Below, in pieces: positions 38,350 through 47,352 of a DNA stretch of 64,000 nt. The stretch covers positions 186,001 through 250,000 of the forward strand of contig CAJJBB010000003.1 of the NCBI GenBank assembly GCA_905182305.1, read 5' to 3'. Each line of letters starts with the position of its first letter. Position 1 is the stretch's first letter. This stretch comes from Flavobacteria bacterium MS024-2A (GTDB lineage: Bacteria; Bacteroidota; Bacteroidia; Flavobacteriales; Flavobacteriaceae). Made by a program: the position numbers and the translations under genes. The notes beneath the pieces were generated by a model. It had not been told where the DNA came from. It worked only from the letters and a program-made list of their open reading frames with translations, and ran no database searches.

Positions 38350-39678
38350 CTATTTATATCTTGCGTAAAAAGTCCATGATAATTTTGATTCATCAATTCC
38401 GTTTCCCTCTTTTTTTTCTGAAACTATTTCAGCAAATGAAGTAGCATCTGACTCGAAACTACTCTGTACAGGATCTGTTTTATCATCAAATATTTGATTT
38501 ATCGATTCAATATTTGAACAAACATTTGCATCTAAATCTGAAGGATAAAGAATGTCTATATTTGAAAACGTCAATTTACTTGAAGTATAGGATGCTGAAT
38601 CAGCAGCTGCATCAAGCTCTATATCTTTACCTCCTGCAAAGTTTTGGAATAATACGTTTTGTATATCTCCAGTAGCACCTTTTCTGAAATCAGCCATTTC
38701 ACCATCAACACCAAGTGCAGCACAATTATAAGTTGAACCTACAATTGTTGCATTTTTAAGTGTAAACCTTCCCTCTAAAGACCCTTCTGGACCATCTATT
38801 TCTAATCCATGATCAGAAGCTGAGGTTAAAATCACTAATACACCATCTATAGTTCCAGAATATCCTTGATCAATATCAATAGCATCATCACCTTGCCCCC
38901 AAACACTTAGGTTTGATGCATTTACGGATCCACCAAAAAATTCAATTCCATCATCAACATTTGCAATTACCTCAATATGGTTTATGATTGTTTCAGATCC
39001 AACACCTCCAAGTGTTAAACCATTAATTTCATTTCCTTCTCCAATTTCAGCGCCTCCATGACGGATAGAGAAGTATTGAATTGATCCAGAGCTATCAGAA
39101 GAGTCTATTCCTCCATAAAGACCGTTTAAGTCTGAAGTAGGAATACCTTCGATTTGAAGTTCACTTACGTCTCCAGAGAAAGAAGCAGGTGCGTTTCCTA
39201 AAATAATTAAGCCACCCCAAAGACCTCTTGATTCAACGGAAAGTGAAGGACCATTTACCGGATAAGTTCCGCCAATTTCAATGTTATCCGAAATTGATGT
39301 CATAACAATTGGCGCTTCTTCAGTTCCATTAGCTTCGATTTTAGCTCCTCTTGCAATTATTAGTGTAGAAGCATCAGCTCCTGTTCCAGCAGAAGCTTTA
39401 ATTATTGTTCCAGCAGGTATAGTGAGTGTAACTCCAGCAACTACCGATACACGACCTTTCAAAAGCCACATTTTGGAGGCGTCTAGTGTAAGATTAGAAG
39501 TGATATTTCCCTCTAGAGTAGAGTCTGAATATTGATTTGTTTCTACTTCTACTGTTTCAGTAATTGTTTCAACCACTGTTTCAGTGACTGTCACATACTC
39601 AATTATTGGTTCTTGATCAGAGCAACTTACCATAATCATCAGGGCTAATAAGATTTGTAAAAATTTCAGGTTTTTCAT
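38350..39678 (-). CDS. Outer-membrane lipoprotein with right-handed beta-helix-like repeats
   Basis: This protein of 442 residues has a lipoprotein signal peptide (lipobox MVSC, cysteine at about residue 19). A Thr/Glu/Val-rich linker (TVTETVVETITETVEVE) follows, then a repetitive region from about 60 on with ILEASKMWLL-like strands. Typical pieces are TLTIPAGTIIKASAGTGADA and WGGLIILGNAP, as in Bacteroidota proteins that are often mislabelled multidrug transporter. These are probable parallel beta-helix surface proteins partnered with TonB receptors. It is the first gene of a two-gene operon. Substrate unknown. Confidence 0.75.
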   Translation of the reverse strand: MKNLKFLQILLALMIMVSCSDQEPIIEYVTVTETVVETITETVEVETNQYSDSTLEGNITSNLTLDASKMWLLKGRVSVVAGVTLTIPAGTIIKASAGTGADASTLIIARGAKIEANGTEEAPIVMTSISDNIEIGGTYPVNGPSLSVESRGLWGGLIILGNAPASFSGDVSELQIEGIPTSDLNGLYGGIDSSDSSGSIQYFSIRHGGAEIGEGNEINGLTLGGVGSETIINHIEVIANVDDGIEFFGGSVNASNLSVWGQGDDAIDIDQGYSGTIDGVLVILTSASDHGLEIDGPEGSLEGRFTLKNATIVGSTYNCAALGVDGEMADFRKGATGDIQNVLFQNFAGGKDIELDAAADSASYTSSKLTFSNIDILYPSDLDANVCSNIESINQIFDDKTDPVQSSFESDATSFAEIVSEKKEGNGIDESKLSWTFYARYK

Positions 39679-39711
39679 TTTTATAAATTATTTTATTATT
39701 AATTATTACAG

Positions 39712-39719
39712 CAAATGTA
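39712..39719 (-). promoter_or_regulatory. Candidate -7 promoter core for lipoprotein/receptor operon
   Basis: The minus-strand sequence is TACATTTG, a TAnnTTTG match 33 nt upstream of the lipoprotein ATG. No -33 TTG lies at the proper distance. The upstream stretch instead contains repeated TTTAC/GTAAA words that could bind an activator. Confidence 0.4.
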
Positions 39720-39835
39720 TTTTTAGATATATAAGATTACTTTACCTAAAAGTTAATTGTACTCAGTTCATTATTAAGTAAATGTTATCATATTTATTTT
39801 CATTAAAGTTTACTTAACATATGATTTAAGAATCC

Positions 39836-39843
39836 TAAATTTG
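39836..39843 (+). promoter_or_regulatory. Candidate -7 promoter core for dGTPase gene
   Basis: The sequence TAAATTTG matches TAnnTTTG and ends 4 bases before the ATG at 39848. A transcript started from it would have almost no leader. Confidence 0.4.
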
Positions 39844-39847
39844 TAGG

Positions 39848-41167
39848 ATGGAATGGGAATCATTATTATCATTAAAACGCTTTGGTGACAACAACAAGCG
39901 TCTAAGAGTAGAGCAGGATGATCTGCGTTTAGGGTTTGAAGTAGACTATGACCGCATCGTGTTTTCAAATGCTTTTCGAAGCTTGCAAGATAAAACACAA
40001 GTCATTCCTTTTTCAAAAACAGATTTTGTTCATACACGCTTAACCCATAGTTTAGAAGTCTCAGTAGTAGGAAGAAGTTTGGGACGTATTGCAGGGAAAG
40101 CTATTCTAGAAAAATATCCTCATTTACAAGCTACCCTAGGGTATCAGCCAAATGATTTTGGTGCTATAGTTGCAGCTGCTGCATTGGCTCATGATATAGG
40201 CAATCCTCCTTTTGGACATAGTGGAGAAAAAGCTATTGGGCATTTTTTTACTTCTGGCTCTGGAAAGGCATTTAAAGATTCTTTAACGCCTATAGAATAT
40301 CAAGATTTATGTGATTTTGAGGGAAATGCAAATGGATTAAAAATTTTAACAGAATCTCAAGTGGGAACACCGGGAGGTTTAAGACTAAGCTATGCTACGT
40401 TGGGTGCTTTTATAAAGTATCCCAAAGGGAGCCTACCTAAAAAGCCTTCTAATCATGTGGCTGATAAAAAGTATGGTTTTTTTCAAGCTCAAGCTCCTTT
40501 TTTTGAAGATCTCATTCAAGAACTAGCATTACCTGTTGAGCAAGGACCCATTCGCCACCCGCTAACTTATTTAGTCGAAGCGGCAGATGATATATGCTAC
40601 ACTATTATAGATTTTGAAGATGGGATTAACTTAGGGTGGATTTCAGAAGATTTCGCCTTAGAATATTTAATCAATTTAGTTAGAGATAAAATTGATACAA
40701 AAAAGTACGCACAATTGGTATATAAGCCACAGCGGTTAAGTTATCTTAGAGCACTTGCAATAAATAGTTTAATTCAAGATGCCATCCATATTTTTATTGA
40801 AAATGAAGCATCTATTTTAAAAGGAACCTTTGAGGTTTCACTCTTAGATAAAAGTAAATACAAGGCTCAAATTGAAGATATTATAAATCTAAGTATTAAA
40901 AATATTTACCAATCACGAGAGGTTGTTCAAAAAGAAGTAGTTGGTCACCGAGCAATTTCAACCTTATTAGAGCATTATACCAATGCAGCTGTTAGAATGT
41001 TTAAGGGGATTCCAAATTCTCATGATAAATTGATTCTTTCTTTAGTTGATGAGGGAACATCTATCCAAGGAAATACCTTGTATGAAACCCTTTTAAATGC
41101 GACCTGTTATGTAGCGAGTCTTTCTGATGGAAAAGCTTTAAGGATGGCACAAGATATTGGCGGTTAA
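39848..41167 (+). CDS. dgt: dGTP triphosphohydrolase (dGTPase)
   Basis: This HD-domain protein of 439 residues hydrolyses dGTP to deoxyguanosine and triphosphate. The HD metal residues are the histidine in RLTHSLEVSVVGRSLGR, HD in ALAHDIGNPPFGHSG, and the aspartate in EAADDICYTIIDFEDG. The start MEWESLLSLKRFGDNNKR fits homologues, which supports the ATG at 39848 despite the very close promoter core. It is divergent from the lipoprotein operon across 169 bp. Confidence 0.93.
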   Translation: MEWESLLSLKRFGDNNKRLRVEQDDLRLGFEVDYDRIVFSNAFRSLQDKTQVIPFSKTDFVHTRLTHSLEVSVVGRSLGRIAGKAILEKYPHLQATLGYQPNDFGAIVAAAALAHDIGNPPFGHSGEKAIGHFFTSGSGKAFKDSLTPIEYQDLCDFEGNANGLKILTESQVGTPGGLRLSYATLGAFIKYPKGSLPKKPSNHVADKKYGFFQAQAPFFEDLIQELALPVEQGPIRHPLTYLVEAADDICYTIIDFEDGINLGWISEDFALEYLINLVRDKIDTKKYAQLVYKPQRLSYLRALAINSLIQDAIHIFIENEASILKGTFEVSLLDKSKYKAQIEDIINLSIKNIYQSREVVQKEVVGHRAISTLLEHYTNAAVRMFKGIPNSHDKLILSLVDEGTSIQGNTLYETLLNATCYVASLSDGKALRMAQDIGG

Positions 41168-41196
41168 ATCCTATTACTTTATAAATACGAACTCAC

Positions 41197-41204
41197 TACC
41201 TTTG
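41197..41204 (+). promoter_or_regulatory. Candidate -7 promoter core for phosphoesterase gene
   Basis: TACCTTTG matches TAnnTTTG 16 bp upstream of the ATG at 41221, with a TTTA about 20 bp further upstream. It suggests that the gene is transcribed separately from dgt. Confidence 0.4.
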
Positions 41205-41220
41205 CAAAAAAAAAAGAACT

Positions 41221-42450
41221 ATGAGATGGGTTATTACAATCTTAATTTTCTGTATTCTCCAGTGGTATGCTTTTCAGGGAATTAAAACAGTAACCTCTAA
41301 CCGATGGTTTTGGTTACTCTATGGGGTAATCGTTACAATTATTGTAGGGAATTTATTACTGCATACCCTTATCTTAGAACGTGCAGCTAACATGGAGCCA
41401 AAGCTTATGTATGCCATAGGTTTATTTATTACTCTTTTTACATTTCAGGCAATCATTACACTTTTATTAATGGCGGAGGACATTATTAGAGTGCCACAGT
41501 CCATCTACGCCTATTTTTTTAAAATGCCGGGGCAATCGTCTTTTTTTCCTACTCGTAGAAAGTTTTTATCTCAATTAGCACTAGGAATTGCAGCTATTCC
41601 GTTTACTTCCTTACTATATGGAATGTACCGTGGTCGATATAACTATAAAGTACTTTCGTATGTTTTGGAATATGAAGATTTGCCAGAAGCTTTTGATGGC
41701 TTTAAAATCGCTCAAATTTCCGACATTCACAGCGGTAGTTTTGACAGTCCTGAAAAAGTAAAATATGGAGTTGATTTAGTCAATAAAGTACAAGCAGATG
41801 TTGTTCTATTTACTGGTGACCTTGTTAATAATAGATCAGATGAGGTACTTCCATGGACAAAAATTTTTGGAGAAATTAAAGCCCCAAATGGAGTCTTTTC
41901 TATTCTTGGTAATCACGATTATGGTGACTATACTCAATGGGAAAGTACAGCAGCTAAGATTAAAAACATGGAAGACCTCTATGCCGCTCAAAAAGGTATG
42001 GGATGGGATCTGCTATTAAATGAATCTCGTTTTATTGAAAAAAATGGACAACGTATTGCACTTGTAGGAGTAGAGAACTGGGGTTCAGGAAGATTTAAAA
42101 AAGCAGGAGATTTAAACAAAGCACTTAAAGGTGTTGCACCTGAAGATTTTAAAATATTAATGTCACATGATCCTTCGCATTGGGAAGCAGAGGTTCTACC
42201 TCACCCTTATAATATTCATTTAACATTAAGTGGACATACCCATGGAATGCAGTTTGGTATCGAAATACCAGGCTGGATAAAGTGGAGTCCTGTACAATGG
42301 CGTTATAAACAATGGGCAGGAATTTATGGTCAGCCAGAACAACGAATAAACGTTAATAGAGGCTTTGGATACCTTGCATATCCAGGGCGAGTAGGTATGT
42401 GGCCAGAAGTAACCTCTATCACTTTAAAGAAGGCTAAAACAGTAGTTTAA
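41221..42450 (+). CDS. Membrane-anchored calcineurin-like metallophosphoesterase
   Basis: This protein of 409 residues begins with about three membrane segments (1-95). An RRKFLSQLALGIAAIPF stretch near 110 follows, resembling a twin-arginine signal placed internally. The catalytic domain (about 155-400) has all metal motifs: QISDIHSG, LFTGDLVNN, LGNHDYGD, MSHDP and LSGHTHGMQFG. The layout fits YaeI/YkuE-type phosphoesterases acting outside the cytoplasmic face. The substrate is unknown. Confidence 0.92.
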   Translation: MRWVITILIFCILQWYAFQGIKTVTSNRWFWLLYGVIVTIIVGNLLLHTLILERAANMEPKLMYAIGLFITLFTFQAIITLLLMAEDIIRVPQSIYAYFFKMPGQSSFFPTRRKFLSQLALGIAAIPFTSLLYGMYRGRYNYKVLSYVLEYEDLPEAFDGFKIAQISDIHSGSFDSPEKVKYGVDLVNKVQADVVLFTGDLVNNRSDEVLPWTKIFGEIKAPNGVFSILGNHDYGDYTQWESTAAKIKNMEDLYAAQKGMGWDLLLNESRFIEKNGQRIALVGVENWGSGRFKKAGDLNKALKGVAPEDFKILMSHDPSHWEAEVLPHPYNIHLTLSGHTHGMQFGIEIPGWIKWSPVQWRYKQWAGIYGQPEQRINVNRGFGYLAYPGRVGMWPEVTSITLKKAKTVV

Positions 42451-42461
42451 CCTTTTTCTTA

Positions 42462-42469
42462 TACATTTG
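42462..42469 (+). promoter_or_regulatory. Candidate -7 promoter core for thioredoxin-like gene
   Basis: TACATTTG matches TAnnTTTG 20 bp upstream of the ATG at 42490, within the 39-bp gap after the phosphoesterase gene. Confidence 0.4.
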
Positions 42470-42489
42470 TTTTATAATGCGATACGATT

Positions 42490-42786
42490 ATGTCAAAATT
42501 TGGTAAATTAATAGATGAGAAAATACCTATTTTGTTGGTTTTTTACCGGCAAGAAGATGTTGCATTGGAACTACATCCTATTTTAAAAGATGTAGCTGCT
42601 GCTATTGGTGACAAAGGAAAAGTAATAAAAATAGATGTAGATAAAAACCACAAACTTTCAGAGGCTTTACGGGTAAAAATTTTACCTACGTTAATGATTT
42701 ATAAAGATAGTGAAATGGTTTGGCGCCAGAGTGGCGATCAAGATGCTAATACTTTAATTAGCTTGATTCAAGATCACGTAGCTTAA
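42490..42786 (+). CDS. Thioredoxin-fold protein lacking the active-site cysteines
   Basis: This protein of 98 residues has the thioredoxin pattern. It has PILLVFYRQEDV where thioredoxins carry WCGPC, then GKVIKIDVDKNHKLSEALRVKILPTLMIY with the conserved cis-proline in ILPTL. No cysteine is present in the whole protein, so it cannot act as a dithiol redox enzyme. It may be a binding or chaperone-like thioredoxin fold. Such short redox-inactive members are seen in Flavobacteria. It converges on the DUF2723 gene with a 7-bp gap. Confidence 0.8.
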   Translation: MSKFGKLIDEKIPILLVFYRQEDVALELHPILKDVAAAIGDKGKVIKIDVDKNHKLSEALRVKILPTLMIYKDSEMVWRQSGDQDANTLISLIQDHVA

Positions 42787-42793
42787 ATAAAAT

Positions 42794-45700
42794 TTATTCC
42801 AAAACTTTACTTTCTAGTATCTCTGTGAATAATGCTACACTCTTATTATATTCTTTTTCCTGTTGTTTGTAAAAAGAATCACTCCCGTAAATCTTTGTTT
42901 GCTGTAAAAGGTATTGGTAGTTTAAAAATTCATCTTTTATTCGCTTAATTAATTGAAGTTGATTTTCAGCAGAAAACTGGCTATATAACTGAAGTCTTTT
43001 TGAAAATTCTAATGCTATTTTCATGCTTAACGACTCTGCCATTTCTGTATCATCTGCAATAAAATATCCTTCTACAAAATCGATAAGACTCGTATTGTAT
43101 TCATAGTCACCATATAAATATTTAAAAGGATTTGAAGCCTGAATGAATTGATTTAATGTTGAGGCAAGATTTGCCTTTTCAGCATGTTTTAAATCTGCTT
43201 CTACCAAAGCACGATAACGTTCAATTTCAGTAATAATTTCTTCACCAAGGGAGTACTGTAAATCTGCATCTAAAGAGCTAAAATACTCTAAGCGATCACT
43301 ATATTTATATGCAATAGCTTTGGAAAGCGCTTGTGCTTTATTATTTTCATTAAGACTGTAATATCCGTCTACAAAAGGAACCATTAAGCTGTAATATCCA
43401 AAATAATTAAGCGGCATTTTTTCAAGAGCTAAGTCAATAATTTCTAGTGCTTTACCTGTTTTTCCTTCATCAATCAGTTTCTCTGAAAGACGTGCCATAT
43501 TACTTCTGAATGAAATGCTATTTTTTCTTGTTTCTGGATCATGATAAATAAATGGGCTTTCAGAATTTCCCCAATTCCATTGCATTACAATATCATACAT
43601 TAAATCGGTGTCAATCCTTCCCATTAGGTAAGGATTGTCTTTTCCTATGTCTGTTTTTATAGGGACTAATTTATATACGAGTCCTTCTAGTTGTAAGTAC
43701 TTTTTCATCCATAAATATTCAGAGTCAGAAAAACTACCTCCAGTAAAATAAATAGGACGTTTCCAATCATTGTTGGCGACAATATCTAGCATCATCATTT
43801 GATTTTTAAGAATCGCACTTTCCGGTAAATCAATATCGATATATGGCACTATTTTGTCTGAATCTTTTAGGCTAACGATTCCACTTTTTAATACATTTTC
43901 TTTATTTACAGGTATTCGAATTTTTCGATTAGGATAATAAATTCCTTCGCGTTGACTTTCAGGAAGCTGGTTTACATCTCTTCCGGTTTTTAATAATAAA
44001 TCCTTGATTTTAGTTCGTGGGTCATCACTTGCGACCCAATTCATAAAATCCTTAATATCCCATCGTATAGAATCGAGACGTTCATCAGGTTGGTAGCGAA
44101 TTACATCTCTAACTCCATAGGCATACAAGTCATGAGTCATTTGTGAAGGAATTGGCTCACTTTCATAAGTTTTACGCTTCATTTGATCAATATACCAGTC
44201 AGTGCCTAAAAGGCTTGAATTAATAGTTCTTACATCGGTACGATATTCTTCAATATCTTGGGCATACCAAAGGGCAAAAGTATCATTATCACCAATAGTA
44301 AATATCATGGCTCCTGTGTCTTTTTGAATAGACTGTAAGTATGATCGCGCCATAGATTGTGCAGTATATCTATCGGAGCGGTCATGATCATCCCAGTTTT
44401 GGTAACCCATAAGTACAGGTACACTCAATAAACAGAGGATCACAATGGAAGGCTGTAAAGCCTTCGACTTTAAGAATTGTTTAGCTTTATGAATCAAGGC
44501 CATACAGCCAAGACCAATCCAAATAGCAAATACGTAAAATGAGCCAACTAATGCATAATCTCGTTCCCTAGGTTCAAAAGGGCGTTCGTTTAAGTAGACC
44601 TTAAGTGCAATGCCTGTAAACAAGAAAAAAAGCATTAACACCCAAAACCGCTTTGGATCCTGCTCATATAAAAAGTATAATCCAATAAGTCCTAATATTA
44701 ATGGAAGGAAAAAATATGTATTTCTTGCTTTATTAGAAAGTGCATCATCATTAAGCTCCGCTTGATTTCCTAGACGTAATTCATCAACAAAAGGAATCCC
44801 ACTTAGCCAATTTCCATTTAACACATTGTATTCTCCTTGGATGTCATTTTGACGACCAGTAAAATTCCACATGAAGTAACGCCCGTACATATATACTAAT
44901 TGGTACTCAAAGAAAAATCGTAGGTTAGAAAAAAATGTTGGTTTTTCAATATTTAGATAAGGACTAAGGGTTTTAAGAAATTCATGGTATTGATCTCCAT
45001 TAACAGCACCCTCTTCAATATCTTCTTTAAAATCTTTTACCCGTTTTTGAAGCTGTGGATTGGAGCGGTAGGATGATTTGATTGAAAATTCCAATGGTTC
45101 AGTAAAATTCATATAATTCCCAGCATGTTCACTACTCCACAAACGAGGAAGTAAACCATTGTGAGCACTGTTTGAATTGTAGCGAGCATCTTCCCAAAAA
45201 TTCACAATTTTATAACGGCCTGTTGTATAATCTCTCTCGTATTTTGGTTTGTCGTCTATAAAGGGCTCTTCAGGATCTTGACCCGCATAGATATCAGAAA
45301 ACATTGGGCCATAAAATAATTTAGTTTCCGGATATTGTTCTAGGTTATAATAAGCTAAAAGCAATCTTGCATCTGAAGGAGAATTTTCGTTAATGACTGT
45401 ATTTGCATTGGCACGAATTGGAATCATAATCCATGATGAAAAACCAAGCAATACAAAAAGAACGGAAAGCACTCCTGTGTTAAGGTTTACCCAATTTTTT
45501 TTATATGTAAGACGCAGGGTATAATAGAAAAAGAAAACAAAAAGAAGGGCAGCAAAAATAGTTCCGCTATTAAAAGGTAAGCCAATTGAATTCACGAAAA
45601 ATACTTCTGCTTTTCCAAAAAATGCTAAGGTGAGGGGTAACAATAATTTAAAAATAAACAGCAAAATAGCAATGGCAATTAAATTGGCGTATATAAACCC

Positions 45701-46351
45701 TTTAACTGTAACTTTTTTGTAATTTTTAAAATAGTAAATCATTCCCAATGCAGGAATAGTAAGCAGGCCCATAAAGTGAACTCCAAAAGAAAGACCTATT
45801 ACAAAAGCAATCATCAAAAGCCAGCGATCACCCCGGGAAGTATTCATTTCTTGCTCCCATCGTAAACCCATCCAAAATAATATCGATAAAATTAAGGTGG
45901 CCATGGCATAAACTTCAGTTTCAACCGCGTTAAACCAAAAACTGTCTGAAAAGCAAAATGCTAATGATCCAACGGCTGCACTTCCAAAAAAACCAATGCG
46001 CTCATAAACTGAATCTAGAGTTTTGAATGAGGGTAGCTTTTGGAGTAGTAAGGTTAAAGTCCAAAATAAAAAAAGAATGGTAAAAGCACTTGAAAAAACG
46101 GACATGAAATTGACCATTAGTGCGATTTGTTGTGGTCCAGTTGCGAAAAGAGCAAAGAAGGCACCAATCATTTGAAATAATGGAGCACCCGGAGGGTGAC
46201 CCACTTGAAGCTTAGCAGAAGTAGCAATATATTCTCCAGCATCCCAAAAACTAGCTGTGGGTTCTACGGTACTTCCAAAAGTGAATAGGGCAATAGCAAA
46301 AACAGTCCAACCTAAACCAAGGTTCCAAATACGGTATGTTTTGTCAGTCAT
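42794..46351 (-). CDS. DUF2723 (GT117-type) membrane glycosyltransferase
   Basis: This protein of 1185 residues begins with about 12-14 membrane segments. The N-terminal part has TASFWDAGEYIATSAKLQVG and the HPPGAPLFQM motif of DUF2723 proteins, related to protein O-mannosyltransferases of the GT-C fold. The acidic D in FWDAGE is the probable catalytic base. The C-terminal 500 residues are soluble and probably periplasmic, with helical repeat character near the end. I chose the ATG at 46351 over a TTG at 46363. A role in protein O-glycosylation, which is known in Bacteroidota, is an inference. Confidence 0.85.
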   Translation of the reverse strand: MTDKTYRIWNLGLGWTVFAIALFTFGSTVEPTASFWDAGEYIATSAKLQVGHPPGAPLFQMIGAFFALFATGPQQIALMVNFMSVFSSAFTILFLFWTLTLLLQKLPSFKTLDSVYERIGFFGSAAVGSLAFCFSDSFWFNAVETEVYAMATLILSILFWMGLRWEQEMNTSRGDRWLLMIAFVIGLSFGVHFMGLLTIPALGMIYYFKNYKKVTVKGFIYANLIAIAILLFIFKLLLPLTLAFFGKAEVFFVNSIGLPFNSGTIFAALLFVFFFYYTLRLTYKKNWVNLNTGVLSVLFVLLGFSSWIMIPIRANANTVINENSPSDARLLLAYYNLEQYPETKLFYGPMFSDIYAGQDPEEPFIDDKPKYERDYTTGRYKIVNFWEDARYNSNSAHNGLLPRLWSSEHAGNYMNFTEPLEFSIKSSYRSNPQLQKRVKDFKEDIEEGAVNGDQYHEFLKTLSPYLNIEKPTFFSNLRFFFEYQLVYMYGRYFMWNFTGRQNDIQGEYNVLNGNWLSGIPFVDELRLGNQAELNDDALSNKARNTYFFLPLILGLIGLYFLYEQDPKRFWVLMLFFLFTGIALKVYLNERPFEPRERDYALVGSFYVFAIWIGLGCMALIHKAKQFLKSKALQPSIVILCLLSVPVLMGYQNWDDHDRSDRYTAQSMARSYLQSIQKDTGAMIFTIGDNDTFALWYAQDIEEYRTDVRTINSSLLGTDWYIDQMKRKTYESEPIPSQMTHDLYAYGVRDVIRYQPDERLDSIRWDIKDFMNWVASDDPRTKIKDLLLKTGRDVNQLPESQREGIYYPNRKIRIPVNKENVLKSGIVSLKDSDKIVPYIDIDLPESAILKNQMMMLDIVANNDWKRPIYFTGGSFSDSEYLWMKKYLQLEGLVYKLVPIKTDIGKDNPYLMGRIDTDLMYDIVMQWNWGNSESPFIYHDPETRKNSISFRSNMARLSEKLIDEGKTGKALEIIDLALEKMPLNYFGYYSLMVPFVDGYYSLNENNKAQALSKAIAYKYSDRLEYFSSLDADLQYSLGEEIITEIERYRALVEADLKHAEKANLASTLNQFIQASNPFKYLYGDYEYNTSLIDFVEGYFIADDTEMAESLSMKIALEFSKRLQLYSQFSAENQLQLIKRIKDEFLNYQYLLQQTKIYGSDSFYKQQEKEYNKSVALFTEILESKVLE

Positions 46352-46438
46352 TTTCGTGATCAAAATTTAGAAAACGAAGGTAAGTATAAATGCAGCAATA
46401 TAAAATCATTACAATTTGTTTAAAAGGGTATCATAAAA

Positions 46439-46987
46439 TCATATTTTTTCAAATCGCCCTAGGAGACTATTTTTTTGAACTTCGTTCCAAAGAAACGATT
46501 GTCCTTGCATAGTTATGTAGACATCTTGGGTCAGAGTTTGAACATATGAAAGTGCACAGCCTAAGTTGAAAAAACCATCCGAGGAACCTCCAAAGGCATA
46601 GGGAATCATTGCCCCGGTTAGTAGGATGGTTTTATTTTTTAAATTTGCCTTTGCTAATGCTTTTGCTGTAGCTACCATCTTGTCAGTACCATGGGTAATG
46701 ACAATTTTTTGACAAGGACTATTCTGGCAAGCCACTATAATTTGATCAGTTTCTTTGACTCCCATTTCAAGGCTGTCCATCATCATTAGCGTTTCAATCT
46801 GAATATCAAGTTGGCACCTGCTTCTTTTTAACATTTCCGGTAAATGTGTTTCTTTGAAATATAAAGCGCCCTCTATGTAATCATAACTCTTGTCAAAGGT
46901 ACCTCCGGTAATAAAAATCTGAATAGTTTTTTCTTGTTTCACGAGTATTTTTTTTTGTTGATTATCAAAAATAGATCGATTAGTCAT
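46439..46987 (-). CDS. Short asparaginase-domain protein
   Basis: This protein of 182 residues matches only the N-terminal half of type I/II L-asparaginases. The nucleophile threonine lies in ITGGTFDKSYDY, and the second catalytic block is VITHGTDKMVATAKAL. The GAMIPYAFGGSSDG segment follows. This length is normal for a separate family of small asparaginase-domain proteins (about 160-170 residues), so I do not call it truncated. The ATG at 46987 gives an unusual 21-residue leader. A GTG before KQEKTIQIFITGG would give the more typical start. Confidence 0.8.
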   Translation of the reverse strand: MTNRSIFDNQQKKILVKQEKTIQIFITGGTFDKSYDYIEGALYFKETHLPEMLKRSRCQLDIQIETLMMMDSLEMGVKETDQIIVACQNSPCQKIVITHGTDKMVATAKALAKANLKNKTILLTGAMIPYAFGGSSDGFFNLGCALSYVQTLTQDVYITMQGQSFLWNEVQKNSLLGRFEKI

Positions 46988-47013
46988 ATTAAAGTTTAAA
47001 TTACCTTAAAAAG

Positions 47014-47044
47014 TTGTTCTTAAAAAAACTTTCATGTAAATTTG
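47014..47044 (+). promoter_or_regulatory. Promoter of tRNA-Gln gene
   Basis: A -33 TTG at 47014-47016 and a -7 TAAATTTG at 47037-47044 are separated by 20 bp, the expected spacing for Bacteroidota housekeeping promoters. The tRNA begins 9 bp after the -7 element, which fits the position of a tRNA start. Confidence 0.7.
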
Positions 47045-47053
47045 CCACGCTTT

Positions 47054-47126
47054 TGGCCCATGGTGTAACTGGCAACACGTCGGTTTTTGGTACCGAAGAG
47101 TCTAGGTTCGAGCCCTAGTGGGCCAA
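47054..47126 (+). tRNA. tRNA-Gln (anticodon TTG)
   Basis: Folding by eye gives a 7-bp acceptor stem (TGGCCCA with TGGGCCA), a D arm with GGTGTAACTGGCAACAC, and a 5-bp anticodon stem TCGGT/ACCGA around the loop TTTTGGT. The T arm is CTAGG-TTCGAGC-CCTAG. The anticodon is TTG, reading CAA/CAG glutamine codons. The discriminator base is A and CCA is not encoded. Flanked by its own promoter and a strong terminator. Confidence 0.96.
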
Positions 47127-47136
47127 CAACAGCAAA

Positions 47137-47166
47137 AAAAAACCTCCTTATTTAAGGAGGTTTTTT
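47137..47166 (+). terminator. Rho-independent terminator after tRNA-Gln
   Basis: A GC-containing stem AACCTCCTT/AAGGAGGTT with loop ATTT is followed by a T-run and preceded by an A-run, so it can work on both strands. It starts 11 bp after the tRNA. Confidence 0.9.
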
Positions 47167-47281
47167 CATTATAAGAATTATTTGGTGAGGTATAACCACC
47201 CCCTAGTGATTTGTTATATTGTTATTACCAATATCTATAGTGTAATAATAATTTCTTGGAATTAATGGTTTTTCCTTATAA

Positions 47282-47315
47282 GTTCCAAACCAATCGTTTT
47301 GGAACCCTTTTTTTT
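47282..47315 (+). terminator. Hairpin with T8 run, orphan terminator-like element
   Basis: An 8-bp stem (GTTCCAAA at 47282-47289 with TTTGGAAC at 47298-47305) is followed by CC and eight T residues. The orientation is plus, but no plus-strand gene precedes it other than the tRNA, which already has a terminator. The 186-bp gap 47167-47352 otherwise has no gene I can support. It could end a short transcript or catch read-through. It could also form the 3' end of the minus-strand ATPase mRNA. Confidence 0.55.
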
Positions 47316-47352
47316 GATATAAAAGTATTCTTGATCTTGAGTAATTAGAAAA

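Noticed and set aside
46439-46987. Asparaginase as a truncated gene
   Set aside because: The length fits a known short asparaginase-domain family, and no continuation was seen downstream in another frame.
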